From: Sinotaia quadrata
Lineage: Eukaryota > Mollusca > Gastropoda > Architaenioglossa > Viviparidae
Assembly (NCBI GenBank): GCA_028829895.1
Contig: CM054177.1
Coordinates: 73,751,663 to 73,815,662, forward strand
Direction of reading: 5' to 3'
Length of the DNA stretch: 64,000 nucleotides
In this document: one piece after another, positions 33,501-39,850 of the stretch
How positions within the stretch are numbered: the first letter of the stretch is position 1
Layout of the letters: each line of letters starts with the position of its first letter
Made by a program: the position numbers and the translations under genes
The notes under the pieces: generated by a model
The model's database searches: none
What the model saw: the letters and a program-made list of their open reading frames with translations, nothing else
What the model was told of the DNA's origin: nothing

Positions 33501-33857
33501 GGTGAAAAAGGATGTGCTGACGTCAAAACCCATGCTCTCGGATCGACGCAGCGTCTTTAACTTTAGAGAGTGTGTTTCCACACCTGAATGACTGTCTCTC
33601 GTGTCCATGTCACTGGTCTGCATAACAACGTGTGTGGCGCTGAGAGGTGGTGATCGCTGCTGTTTGGTTGCTGATAGTGTGCGAGATGTTGGGACGTTGG
33701 TGTGAGCAACTTCTGCTGAGGAGGCCCAACCACTCAACCTGGAAGCAGTGGCAGGCGGCGGCAACAAGGGGCTATCATGGTGAAGCCGCTGGTCTAAGTC
33801 CATTGTCAGATCAACACTGTAACTCTTGTTCAAGAGCGGACGTCTCAAGGCGCCCAT
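1635..33857 (-). CDS. PLA2G4A-like: Cytosolic phospholipase A2 (group IVA-like), whole gene, 16 coding exons
   Basis: Calcium-dependent enzyme expected to move to internal membranes through its C2 domain and release arachidonate or similar fatty acids from the sn-2 position of phospholipids. Seen: exons 33857-32899, 29687-29663, 19100-19019, 17369-17223, 15889-15768, 14840-14803, 13301-13169, 12304-12168, 11552-11330, 10847-10733, 9942-9805, 9321-8682, 8153-7841, 7111-6925, 3810-2717 and 1778-1635. Every junction is GT-AG, phases match throughout, and the sum is 4497 nt (1498 residues). Residues 318-457 align with the human N-terminus and C2 domain with a constant offset of 317. The catalytic set is Arg516 (GGGFR), Ser544 (GLSGS) and Asp985 (VDAG). 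The protein is about twice the usual length because of a 317-residue N-terminal extension, a larger lid insert and a C-terminal tail of about 300 residues. Family assignment is very secure; the exact start, the use of the last exon and isoforms are inferred from sequence only. Confidence 0.95.
1893..1990. repeat. (CT)n microsatellite followed by (CA)n
   Basis: About 85 bp of uninterrupted CT passing directly into a short CA run, within the last intron. It ends about 115 bp from the exon 16 acceptor. Confidence 0.95.
2515..2677. repeat. 54-bp tandem repeat, 3 copies
   Basis: Three nearly identical copies starting at 2515, 2569 and 2623, in the intron just downstream of the exon 15 donor. The purine-rich segment at about 2225-2350 nearby is simple GA-rich sequence. 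Confidence 0.93.
2717..3810 (-). CDS. PLA2G4A-like: cPLA2 exon 15: end of catalytic domain and long disordered tail
   Basis: Acceptor tttgacacag, donor ACTTCG|gtgagt. The first part ([31 protein letters not shown]) is the conserved end of the catalytic domain. Human PLA2G4A ends about 50 residues later, while this exon adds roughly 270 residues rich in Ser, Thr, Pro and acidic residues. In the tail are two NPF motifs (1221-1223 and 1249-1251), a Ser run, ESFYDAAE (1393-1400), which resembles an FFAT motif, and a basic RRKIFRRQS site. If the donor at 2716 is skipped, translation runs 11 codons into the intron to a TGA at 2682-2684. A second acceptor copy lies 63 nt upstream, in frame. Confidence 0.94.
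3802..3927. repeat. 63-bp tandem duplication across the exon 15 splice acceptor
   Basis: Copies at 3802-3864 and 3865-3927 differ at only a few bases. Each holds, on the minus strand, the intron end gacacag and the first nine exon bases. A third, degraded piece begins at about 3990, where the acceptor reads acacg rather than acag. Confidence 0.95.
3928..5560. other. Intron 14, distal part
   Basis: No exon seen. It holds a T/G-rich low-complexity stretch (about 4195-4440) and a (GT)n microsatellite at about 4757-4842. The remainder is AT-rich unique sequence. Confidence 0.6.
5570..6830. repeat. 34-bp minisatellite with diverged flanking copies
   Basis: Between about 6236 and 6776 there are some 16 copies of a 34-bp unit containing agtactggtaaaccagacac. 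Toward 5570 the copies become degenerate and shorter (about 30 bp). Because 34 is not a multiple of three, the same peptide cycle appears in all three minus frames, which explains the overlapping open frames there. It ends about 100 bp from the exon 14 donor. Confidence 0.93.
6925..7111 (-). CDS. PLA2G4A-like: cPLA2 exon 14: catalytic domain
   Basis: Acceptor ttttctaag, donor CCTG|gtgagt. It encodes [20 protein letters not shown] and ends [11 protein letters not shown]; human has [20 protein letters not shown] and [11 protein letters not shown]. Phase 0 in, 1 out. Confidence 0.97.
7112..7840. other. Intron 13
   Basis: Mostly AT-rich with short trinucleotide-like runs near 7200-7540. A single copy of the exon 13 donor neighbourhood (cgtactttgaaagg) recurs at about 7699. 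No other feature seen. Confidence 0.55.
7841..8153 (-). CDS. PLA2G4A-like: cPLA2 exon 13: MAPK-type site and catalytic Asp985
   Basis: Acceptor gtgttccag, donor TTCAAA|gtacgg. It encodes [15 protein letters not shown], then TYPLSPFTP, in which Ser952 (codon 8059-8057) aligns with human Ser505, the ERK/p38 site. It then reads [20 protein letters not shown]; Asp985 (codon 7960-7958) aligns with catalytic Asp549. RPQRGVD and [16 protein letters not shown] follow the human sequence closely. Of the human phosphoinositide-site lysines 541, 543 and 544 only the middle one is kept (Lys979); His takes the place of the other two. Phase 2 in, 0 out. Confidence 0.97.
8366..8437. repeat. (CA)n microsatellite with (TA)n tail
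   Basis: A CA run of nearly 60 bp followed by a short TA run, inside intron 12 (8154-8681). The rest of the intron is unremarkable. Confidence 0.95.
8682..9321 (-). CDS. PLA2G4A-like: cPLA2 exon 12: lid insert with acidic run and RVxF-like motif
   Basis: Acceptor ttttgtacag, donor GAGAA|gtatgt. It opens with [14 protein letters not shown] (human VWGSAFSILFNRVL), then a long insert about 130 residues bigger than the human one. The insert has an acidic run ([17 protein letters not shown]), matching in character the Asp/Ser loop of human PLA2G4A that is disordered in the crystal. It then has KKGVRF (864-869, DNA 8851-8834), an RVxF-type phosphatase-1 docking consensus, and a basic stretch with RRTST (896-900). 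The end, [11 protein letters not shown], resumes the fold. Functional meaning of the insert is inferred. Confidence 0.95.
9322..9804. other. Intron 11
   Basis: AT-rich unique sequence with a short degenerate repeat of aattatctgtattt near 9550-9615. No exon or RNA gene seen. Confidence 0.55.
9805..9942 (-). CDS. PLA2G4A-like: cPLA2 exon 11: catalytic domain, lid approach
   Basis: Acceptor tctctgtag, donor CTGCAAG|gtacag. It encodes [20 protein letters not shown] and [20 protein letters not shown], almost identical to human [18 protein letters not shown] and [20 protein letters not shown]. This is the best-conserved exon of the gene. Phase 1 in and out. Confidence 0.97.
10376..10740. repeat. 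Degenerate array containing copies of the exon 10 donor
   Basis: Irregular 20-40 bp units built on ttgaaacact. At about 10449, 10570 and 10640 the unit reads ctaccttgaaa, which on the minus strand is TTTCAAGGTAG, the same as the true exon 10 donor at 10733. The rest of the intron (9943-10375) is AT-rich with no feature. Confidence 0.8.
10733..10847 (-). CDS. PLA2G4A-like: cPLA2 exon 10: catalytic domain
   Basis: Acceptor ttttgtag, donor TTTCAAG|gtaggc. It encodes [20 protein letters not shown] and then [12 protein letters not shown], matching human PLPLFTCLHVKPDVSELMF. No long open frame reveals this exon; it was found from homology and phase. Phase 0 in, 1 out. The donor is copied in the repeat array immediately downstream. 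Confidence 0.9.
10848..11329. other. Intron 9
   Basis: AT-rich, no tandem repeat and no further exon that I can see. Confidence 0.55.
11330..11552 (-). CDS. PLA2G4A-like: cPLA2 exon 9: catalytic domain
   Basis: Acceptor gatccag, donor AAAGGG|gtacgt. It encodes [20 protein letters not shown] and later [19 protein letters not shown], matching human YMSTLYSHPDFP and GQPVTFTDIFGMLIGETLI. Its first base completes the Trp codon after GLSGSS. Phase 2 in, 0 out. Confidence 0.96.
11811..12066. repeat. Purine-rich array of ggaagttt units
   Basis: Intron 8 (11553-12167) holds about 250 bp of variable 8-20 bp units of GGAAGTTT, GGAAGGAAGTTT and GGATGGAA. The strand asymmetry (G/A versus C/T) is strong throughout. 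A pair of near-copies of aattttcacacaatt lies at about 11690-11750. Confidence 0.9.
12168..12304 (-). CDS. PLA2G4A-like: cPLA2 exon 8: oxyanion glycine loop and nucleophile Ser544
   Basis: Acceptor acttgcag, donor CATG|gtgcgt. It encodes [20 protein letters not shown], with the glycine-rich oxyanion loop (GSGGGFR, Arg516 for human Arg200), and then GLSGSSW. The nucleophile Ser544 (codon at 12181-12179) corresponds to human Ser228, and the 28-residue spacing Arg to Ser is kept. This exon alone identifies the family. Phase 0 in, 2 out. Confidence 0.98.
12613..12752. repeat. 27-bp tandem repeat, about 5 copies
   Basis: Units contain gtatccgtactttgtggtgt and alternate slightly (tccg/ttcg, tact/tgcc). 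Located in intron 7. Confidence 0.9.
12785..13169. repeat. About 60-bp degenerate repeats derived from the exon 7 donor region
   Basis: Roughly six units contain tttttaaaccttgccgcaat or variants, followed by a segment like gactccttcattaagggata. The copy touching exon 7 has accttac (donor gtaagg on minus); the other copies have accttgc or acttgcc, so GT has become GC. Confidence 0.8.
13169..13301 (-). CDS. PLA2G4A-like: cPLA2 exon 7: linker between C2 and catalytic domains
   Basis: Acceptor gatttcag, donor GAG|gtaagg. It encodes [20 protein letters not shown] and onward to TLDE, matching human PDLRFSMALCDQEKTFRQQR, the start of the catalytic domain cap. Phase 2 in, 0 out. The intron sequence just past the donor is repeated in a degenerate array of about 60-bp units. 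Confidence 0.94.
13500..14640. repeat. TCTG/TATC-rich array with about 70-bp higher units
   Basis: Intron 6 begins with good copies (about 13540-13930) of a unit containing ctggttgtctgtacatttat and ctagtgtatatgtctg. It then decays into scattered tctg, tatc and ctag motifs to about 14640. Confidence 0.85.
14734..14790. repeat. (CA)n microsatellite
   Basis: Uninterrupted CA ending only 12 bp from the exon 6 donor at 14802. Confidence 0.95.
14803..14840 (-). CDS. PLA2G4A-like: cPLA2 exon 6: end of the C2 domain (38 nt)
   Basis: Acceptor gtgcacag and donor GGGA|gtaagt. It encodes [12 protein letters not shown] plus two bases of an Asp codon, matching human VTEMVLEMSLEV, the last C2 strand. An alternative AG seven bases further in breaks the frame with exon 5, so the outer one was chosen. 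Phase 0 in, 2 out. Confidence 0.9.
15006..15146. repeat. (GAGT)n tetranucleotide repeat
   Basis: About 35 uninterrupted units in intron 5 (14841-15767). On the sense strand of the gene the repeat reads ACTC. The remaining intron is AT-rich with nothing recognised. Confidence 0.96.
15768..15889 (-). CDS. PLA2G4A-like: cPLA2 exon 5: C2 calcium-binding loop 3
   Basis: Acceptor gattccag, donor GGG|gtgaga. It encodes [19 protein letters not shown] and ends VFIFNG, matching human EITLMDANY and PFIFN. Human loop-3 ligands Asp93, Ala94 and Asn95 correspond to Glu410, Ala411 and Asn412, so the Asp is conservatively replaced by Glu. Phase 1 in, 0 out. Confidence 0.94.
15890..16872. other. Intron 4, distal part
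   Basis: AT-rich unique sequence without an exon or RNA gene that I can support. Confidence 0.55.
16873..17237. repeat. 34-bp minisatellite containing the exon 4 donor
   Basis: About ten tandem copies (one variant has extra bases) abut exon 4, and the eleventh is the exon edge itself. On the minus strand each unit reads gacag, AGCAACATCCTCG, gttagt, then acgcgttttt. So each copy has the last 15 coding bases, the donor, and an AG just before them. Confidence 0.95.
17223..17369 (-). CDS. PLA2G4A-like: cPLA2 exon 4: C2 calcium-binding loops 1 and 2
   Basis: Starts after a pyrimidine-rich acceptor (tatcccacgcag) and ends ATCCTCG|gttagt. It reads [10 protein letters not shown], matching human LDTPDPYVEL, so the loop-1 ligands Asp40, Thr41 and Asp43 are present as Asp357, Thr358 and Asp360. 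Loop 2 has [13 protein letters not shown] with Asn382 for human Asn65. A second AG (ctccag) lies 12 nt inside; choosing it would remove the Asp-Thr-Pro and turn the next Asp into Asn, so the outer acceptor is preferred. The donor end is copied about ten times in the adjoining minisatellite. Confidence 0.93.
17370..17690. other. Intron 3, 5'-flanking repeats of ATC/CAT type
   Basis: Low-complexity sequence rich in cat/atc words. No exon found. Confidence 0.45.
17735..17823. promoter_or_regulatory. Cluster of three perfect CRE/ATF palindromes in intron 3
   Basis: TGACGTCA occurs at 17735-17742, 17774-17781 and 17795-17802, with TAACGTCA at 17816. The last three are 21 bp apart, so the cluster arose by short tandem duplication. 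CREB/ATF binding is known for this octamer; enhancer activity here is inference. Confidence 0.4.
18481..18573. repeat. (GAGT)n tetranucleotide repeat
   Basis: Second array of the same tetranucleotide, in the same orientation, in intron 3. The rest of 17824-19018 has no recognised feature. Confidence 0.96.
19019..19100 (-). CDS. PLA2G4A-like: cPLA2 exon 3: first strands of the C2 domain
   Basis: Begins after attttgcag and ends CTCA|gtaagt. It encodes 27 codons starting [18 protein letters not shown], matching the human segment HKFTVVVLRATKV at the start of the C2 sandwich, and stops with WAQDL just before calcium-binding loop 1. Phase 0 in, phase 1 out. Confidence 0.93.
19497..19708. repeat. 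28-bp tandem repeat, about 7-8 copies
   Basis: Units contain gaacttttcaggttacacaa and differ by single bases. Start of the 10.6-kb intron 2. Confidence 0.92.
19709..22130. other. Intron 2, first part
   Basis: Two related segments (about 19935-19985 and 20050-20100) share gaagtcggacaagagaaaca-type sequence. There is a (CA)n at 20838-20871, a T/G homopolymer junction at 21583-21608, and GT-rich sequence at 21690-21790. No exon or RNA gene seen. Confidence 0.5.
22138..22190. repeat. (GGAT)n tetranucleotide repeat
   Basis: About 12 units with one interruption. Confidence 0.93.
22334..22460. repeat. 25-bp tandem repeat with internal inverted repeat, 5 copies
   Basis: Each unit has caggagtatatcctg, in which CAGGA and TCCTG can pair, followed by cataaagaaa. 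The copies are almost identical. Confidence 0.93.
22461..25240. other. Intron 2, middle part
   Basis: AT-rich unique sequence with a G run at 23019-23030 and GT-rich sequence at 23105-23170. No coding exon, RNA gene or transposon end that I can support. Confidence 0.5.
25247..25339. repeat. (GATA)n microsatellite
   Basis: About 23 uninterrupted units. Confidence 0.97.
25690..25762 (+). mobile_element. tRNA-derived SINE fragment
   Basis: Has an A-box-like tggcgctagtgataccg near 25697 and a B-box-like ccggttctaattccgg at 25743-25758, at tRNA spacing. Cloverleaf pairing outside the T arm is poor, so this is a relic SINE head rather than a tRNA gene. The tail is not delimited. Confidence 0.5.
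25763..28180. other. Intron 2, last third
   Basis: Holds (CT)n at 26737-26793, (GT)n at 27598-27651, and T/C-rich patches. An open frame at 27012-27479 has no recognisable family and no coding signature. Confidence 0.5.
28182..28289. repeat. 54-bp tandem duplication
   Basis: Two adjacent copies beginning aaggatattagtttacggga, nearly identical. The rest of the intron to 29662 is AT-rich with CA-rich patches (28975-29020) and short attta-type repeats. Confidence 0.93.
29663..29687 (-). CDS. PLA2G4A-like: cPLA2 exon 2: 25-nt microexon (FDPYQ motif)
   Basis: Bounded by acceptor attttcag and donor gtatgt. It completes a Ser codon and then encodes FDPYQVFQ. Human PLA2G4A has a matching IDPYQ motif at residues 4-8, so this is the homologous N-terminus just before the C2 domain. 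Entry phase is 2 and exit phase is 0, fitting both neighbours. It sits alone between introns of about 3.2 kb and 10.6 kb and is too short for ordinary ORF calling. Confidence 0.88.
30471..30564. repeat. (CA)n microsatellite
   Basis: About 47 uninterrupted units in intron 1. Confidence 0.97.
30838..31005. repeat. About 50-bp tandem repeat, 3 copies
   Basis: Units contain gtcattcactctctgt, gaatg, and cctgatttgtagagtcattt. A short (CA)n follows at 31063-31084. Confidence 0.88.
31085..32898. other. Intron 1, part near exon 1
   Basis: AT-rich with a G run at 31419-31434 and short GATA runs at 32410-32435. Open frames here have no recognisable product. Confidence 0.5.
32899..33857 (-). CDS. PLA2G4A-like: cPLA2 exon 1: Ser/Thr-rich N-terminal extension (residues 1-320)
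   Basis: First coding exon, 319 codons plus two bases. The chosen ATG at 33857 is the first in frame after a stop at 33921-33923 and has a strong context (A at -3, G at +4). The product is low-complexity and rich in Ser/Thr/Pro with no domain I recognise. It has basophilic kinase-type sites RRSES (104-108), RRQLS (245-249) and RRRSY (250-254), and proline-directed sites near its end (STPPGSP). The donor AG|gtaggt is phase 2 and joins exactly to the phase-2 microexon at 29687, completing a Ser codon. That join ties this exon to the cPLA2 gene. The last codons read VDMG, and this Met (318, ATG at 32906-32904) aligns with Met1 of human PLA2G4A. A leaderless short form could start there. An upstream acceptor inside the leader cannot be excluded. 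Confidence 0.8.
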
Positions 33858-34300
33858 GCTCCTACTCCTAAGACCCACGAGTGCCGACGGGAAGAAATCT
33901 TTTTGGAAAATGTGTGTCGGTCACAGTGTTTGCTCGTTGCTTGGATTGAATCCTGCTTGTTCTGACTGCTTGGTATGTCTGTTGACACAGCTCCCTGGAC
34001 AGGAAGCCTGACGTTTGGTGACAGTTAACTGATCACGATACTTGCAGCAGCATACATAACATGCGTGCTTGGTTAAGGCCGCTTACGGTACTGTGAGACG
34101 CACATGTTCACACAGCAAGTAATATCCTCAAACAGCGTGGTTTGGATTCGCCCATTCCCTTCCCTCTGCCCTCCCCTCTCTCTGCTCTTCGGGTCTGTCC
34201 AATCAGAATCGAGACAGCTAGAGCGCAATCGCTGTACATTTTTATCATGCAGTGTAGACACTTGTGTGCTTGACTTGGGACTGGGATGTTTATGTTAAAG
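33858..34300 (-). promoter_or_regulatory. Presumed 5' UTR and core promoter of the cPLA2 gene
   Basis: Just upstream of the ATG, with an in-frame stop at 33921-33923. On the minus strand there is a TATA-like gataaaaatg at about 34237-34246 and an inverted CCAAT box (attgg) at 34198-34202. Positions are compatible with a start near 34.2 kb, but an untranslated exon further upstream is equally possible. Confidence 0.25.
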
Positions 34301-37300
34301 TGTTACTGAGTTCAGCTGATGGTGAAAAGCATTCAAGTATAGCATTCGCCAGACAAATGTTTAGTCATAATAAAGAGTGGCTATAATATTAAGTAATCAT
34401 TTGCAGTTCATAAAGCATTCAAGTATTTAGTCAATGGTCCAGAACCTTAAGTCTACTCAACACATGAACAATAATACACCAATTAACTTCGAAATTCATT
34501 CAAAAAAGAGCTTAGCTTTTCAAGAAGCAGACACGTTTGTTTAGTATTTATTTTGTTGAAAACCCACTCATTGTCTTTGTAATTTTCATCCTCCAGATGA
34601 TTCAAGAAATGACTGAAAATACATGCTACCATCAGTCCACTACGGTTCGTACCATTATCTGTGTGTTCAATTTTTGTTTGGTTTCTTCTGAAAGAAAAAC
34701 AGAGGCCAAAGAGGCAGATACTCAGATGAAGAAAAAGAGAGGAGAGAAATCCTTGAATTTTATCAATGTACATTCAATTATACCTCTCTTACTTTTTTGT
34801 GTCTTAGTTGTTAAACGAGCACGCAAAGGGCGACAAACTTCAATGTTCTTACATGTATTAATAACAAATAATTAATAAATAATAACAAGTAGTAATGTGT
34901 ACGATGCTGTTTTACTTCCAGTCAACATACGGTTAGTTATGTACAAATTAACTTTACCTTCGTTATTTTTCTTTCTCTTTGTGTCCTGTCCATGCTTTTA
35001 TCAAAAGGCTGTTCCATGTTCCAAAGACGTGTCAGTTTCTGAAGACGCTCGCAAGGTACAGTCTTGTACCACTGTGATTTAATTGTCTACTTTTCCGTGA
35101 TTTGGTTTTATTAAACAATTAAGTTTTAATTCAGTTTTGTTTGTGTTGTACTTCCTATCTTCCTATCGCCTTATTAATTAATAAGATAAAATAATTATTT
35201 CAGCAAAGCAAGGAAGGGGCATCCTTGACCTTTCATTATATTTTCGAAGATCATCCACACCTTAGCGTCCGATGTTTCGTATAGCACTGATCTGTGCAAA
35301 CCAGATCTGTTTTGCCACTAGAACCCTAGAGTAGCTTATTTTATTCGCATCTTCTATCTTCTAAATAATCAGGATTGTTGGGTGGCTGGGGGGCTGAAGA
35401 TGTTAGACTATTGTCTATCTTATATCTATTACATCATCCATAGTTACTTTGCGATCCGATCCTGGAATATGGACTGCCTGTAATTTTAGTTAATGCAGCG
35501 AGGGGAGGGTGTATTCACACAAACTACCATTCCCCGTGACCACCCACTCCACCAGACGTCACACACCCTATCCAAACCCTATCGGCACCAATCACGTCGT
35601 TGTACATTAGTGAATGAAAGACCTCTCTCCCTCTCATTCACACACACATACACACACGCACACACACATACACACATCCCAAACATCCTGGGGGGGGGGG
35701 GGCAGGAACTCAGTCTGCAAAACAAGTCGACAAAACTACATATACCTTTAAAATGGCATAAGAATGATGGGAGACAGCTGCCACAGGGGTACCATGCGGA
35801 ATGAGAGAAGAGTTCGTTTGCACTAAAGATGGCAAGGTGTAGAAATTGACAGGTTGCCTAATAAGATTTTATAATTGGCTCAGAGCAGTCAAGCCTCTCC
35901 CCCCTCCCAAACCCAACCGCTGTAACAATCTTGTTATTTCTCAAGGACAACTGTACAACATTTCAGAGTTCTGACCTCGTTATGCCGGGCAGATGTTTCA
36001 AAATTAAGTGCACAAGTTTTGGTAGCAAGTTCAAACAACCGCCAGTTCCGAGCACACAATAAAAATATTAGAGGAAACGTTGGTCCTGACTGGTCTCAAT
36101 TTTCTCATATGTCATAGTTCAAAGGTCGGAACCAGCAGAGAACCAAATAAAACTTTGCAGACCTTTGACGCGTACTGAGGAGAACACTGAACCGAAAACT
36201 GAGTGGATCTGAATATGAACGTGTACGTGTGTATTAGAGAGAGAGTGAGATTTTGCGTGTATTGAAGCGCGCATATATGTGTTGTGTCTGAGAAAGTGTG
36301 CGTGTAGGGTATGTGTGAAAGAGGGAGTACTATTATGTGTATGTATGCTGCGTGTTGTTAGAATAATCCGAGAATAAATAATAATAAATAAATAAATAAG
36401 TGATGTTAAATGTTATTGAATGGCCGGTGCGCAACATTAAATTAAATACTTTTGCTTTTAACTTCCACACGACAACTCGCTTGTTGTGACGTCACCACGA
36501 ATTAAAACAACTAAAAGAAAGGCAAAAGAGGGCAACAGGTCAAATTGTCAATGTGAAGAACCCCCTGCAAAGTGTTATAATTAGCAACCTCATTTTCTTA
36601 TTTCTTTCCCCCAGAATAATCTTGTCAAATGTCACACACCTCTTATTACGTGTAAGGGTGGCGTATCTATGGATCATCATTGCAAATCGTCACCGGCAAA
36701 GTGAAAGCTGCTTAGTGAGTTGAGAAGTCATTGCATTTGCAAGTCCGCCCGTCAGAGTTTGAAATGGTTGATAAGTTACTGCCAGTAGTAGAAAATTGTT
36801 AAATCAGAGAGAGAGAGAGAGAGAGTTTGTTTTATAAAGAGCAAGCTAGCCTATATCTCTATACACCGTAGGCTGGTGCAGATGATCGAGCGTCTTGGGG
36901 TAATAACGTAATGCGTAGTGCTATTTCACTAAAACCGTTATGTGTGAAAATTTCTCAAGAACAGTTGGCTTAATATCTGGATCGATATATGAAGCATTGC
37001 AGTAACTTTCATGGCGCGAGTATATAAAGAACACATAATGCCAAATTAAAGTTCTAATTTCGTTTTACTCTCATGAAAACGCACAAATCGCCTTCTGGAA
37101 CCTGATTCTCCTTTTTGCAAACCAGGAAACGTACGGGGGGAAAATTTCATCGTCTCAAACTTTGCAATAGTGAAAAAATAGTTTGGAAAATATTGTATTA
37201 ATGAAGATACACAGGTCAAGACAGATGTGCATTCATTCCTTCACTATTTGATTACGTATACATTATAATTATATTTGCAATCATTGTACACACACGCGCG

Positions 37301-38190
37301 CGCGCATGTTGTGTTTGTGTGTGCGTGTGTTTATTCCAAATGCCAGTGTCAAAGAAATTGAAAGAGCTGAATAGCCTTGAGGCCTAGCTGTAGTCACGTG
37401 ACTCCCCTTTCAATAACGGAATATCACACTAATTTGGATTCCAGCTTTGTAACGTATTTCATTAGTGTCAAGAAAAGGCTCGCCCAGTTTAATCTTACAT
37501 TTAAATTAATACGGATTCTACTATTGCAACATATCTCAATGATGCATAGAAAAGGTCCAAGCAGTGTGACTGCCATTTATATTCTTTAAATTGTCGTCTC
37601 CGTTTAATCAATTTGTATTGTAATATTTTATCCATGGGTTCACCCACGTGATCTGCCGTCACTCGGCAAACGCCTGTCTTACGTTGGGGCACTCCCTGGG
37701 TAGAGTATGGGTGTGTGAATGTCTTATACATTTTGTTCAATAGTTCATTCATCGACGTCTTTTGAGCAGACGCATTCTTGAAAGCAAGGACGCGACAAGA
37801 CCTCGCGTTCTTTATCATAATCTCCAGACACGCAGGCTGTAGTACATCCTCCCACTCAAAGAATCACAACTCTTTATGGAAAGAATTTATCTCTATCATT
37901 ACTCGGTTATCGATTATAATTCTGTAACTGATACTGAGTAGGTCACGCGATGGTTTCGTTGAAGTGAATGAACTTGTGATATCAAAGTCTGCGACCGTAT
38001 ACGACTCGGTAGATATTGTAACGCATTCATTGAACTGTACTTCTTGCACACGCGAATCAGCACGTAGTACTGATCTTTTGGTAATAATAATGTTAGCTGC
38101 ATGTCTTCCAACGCCATTAAGCTCTACTAAACACTATCGATCTCGGTTTCAAAGCTTAGCATTCAGGAGAAGCGATCGATAAAAAGTTCC
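34301..38190. other. Upstream region, no gene recognised
   Basis: AT-rich sequence with simple repeats: CA-rich at 35635-35675, a G run at 35690-35702, an AATA run at 36372-36400, GA at 36806-36826 and a CG/CA patch at 37290-37330. No open frame has a recognisable family. Confidence 0.5.
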
Positions 38191-38199
38191 AGTAGCCAA

Positions 38200-38277
38200 A
38201 GCCGGGCTCGAATCCACGGCCCTCTGCGTGCAAAGGTATTGCGCGTTTTATTTACGCAGCAACAAGCTGAACTAACT
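38200..38277 (-). mobile_element. tRNA-derived SINE fragment
   Basis: Read on the minus strand, tagttcagcttgttgc (about 38274-38259) resembles an A box and gtggattcgagcccgg (about 38217-38202) a B box, with an anticodon-arm-like ctttgcacgcagag between. The long A-B spacing and poor acceptor stem point to a SINE relic. Confidence 0.45.
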
Positions 38278-39260
38278 TATCTTTCATTCCGACCTATTTG
38301 TTTCAAATGTTACACATCTTTTTCGATAAAAATATTGTGAAGTGTTAGTCTAAATTATATTGTGCATAGCATTTTATCAGTCTGACTAATAGTTTCAGAT
38401 TTATTTCTAGTTGAAATTCTAAATATATAATATTATCAGTATGTATCATGACTTCAGCTTCAACCACATATCCCCACCCCCCGCATTACTTATCATAGTT
38501 TGCTACTGTAATGTACTTGCATTTAAAATTCCCTATGTAATTTATAAATGTTTATTTAAACGGCGATTTGCGCCTAAACGCCGGTTGGGCAGTTTATTTG
38601 TTTACTTTCACATCTCATGATTGAAGGTAAGGATTAAACAATAAATATCAACGTATGTTATCTATATGAATGCGCTGAATAAAATTATTTCCCCTTATGG
38701 ATTTTTTTAAGGGTGAGGAGGAGGAGTTAGTTGTGTAACGATTTTGTTTGCTCCATAACTTAACCACTTACAAAACTTGAGTTGATCACCCACTTTGATT
38801 ATGGTTTTGTGACTTACAAATACTGAATACGTCAGAGTCGTTTGGTGATTTTGCTTTTTGTTTTTTTTTTTGTTTGTGTGTGGTGTGTGTGAAACTGTGA
38901 TCATGTAACAGCATGTATTTCGATTACATTTTTTTTAGCGTGTGAATCCAGTATAGAATTACAGGTCAGTGGAAAAACTCACTTTAGTAAAGGAGCCAGG
39001 AAAAATATCAATAAAATTAATTACTAATAAAACAAAATTAATTTAAAAAGCTCACAACTGAAATCACGATACGGACTCTTACCTTTTACTGCCAGAGCAC
39101 TCCGCAATCTAAACACGGAACTGATTTATGACTTATCAAAGACCCACCCCCACAGACCCACCCCCACTGAACGCGCGCCTCCATTGAACGCTTAATTCTC
39201 ACAGAAAACTTTGTTCGAACGACCGCTATGTGACAAGCATTATTCCTACGCACCAGTACG

Positions 39261-39262
<2 letters not shown>

Positions 39263-39322
<60 letters not shown>
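39263..39322. repeat. (GT)n microsatellite
   Basis: About 30 uninterrupted units. Confidence 0.96.
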
Positions 39323-39324
<2 letters not shown>

Positions 39325-39479
39325 ATGACAGGCCCCTACGGAGTTCCCCTACGACAGCACTCATTAATGTTGAGTGTATAGAGTTTGGGAGAAGTGGAGG
39401 GGGGGGGAGGACTTTGAGGACTTTAACGGGGAGAAAATGAAACGAGTGGGGTACGACCTAAACCAAGCAAAGGCTAAGG

Positions 39480-39850
39480 ATCAGAGAGTGTTAGTGCCAC
39501 CCCCTTTTCTGTGACGTCAACGGAAGTGCGAAGTGTTCGAGAGAGAACTCAGTAGCCAGCACAGTGCTTATCAACCGGGAAAATAACACTTCGGATCTCC
39601 GGACTGAAAGCGAGCTAGTACGGCACTCCGGTACGTTAAAGCCAACGTGTCCTTAACAGTGTTGGATTCGGGGAGAGCAAGGAAGGGGAATGTGGGGCTT
39701 ATGAAACTATTTCAAATATGTCCAAGCGCGAAAAGAAATGTGTGAACAATCGCAGTGTGAAATACAGTCCGACGAAATCTCCGTGCTAAAAGCCGCAGAG
39801 CCGCGAACCCAGTGGAAATAAAAGAAACGCCTATATAAACAAATAGAAAA
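39480..39850. promoter_or_regulatory. Less AT-rich island with a CRE-like site
   Basis: This stretch is more balanced in base composition and more complex than its surroundings, and contains gtgacgtcaacgg at about 39511. It could be a promoter or untranslated first exon, but I found no convincing splice donor or open frame, so the call is weak. Confidence 0.15.

Noticed and set aside
32895..33878. Exon 1 starting at 33878
   Set aside because: That start is a GTG; the first in-frame ATG is 33857 with a good initiation context.
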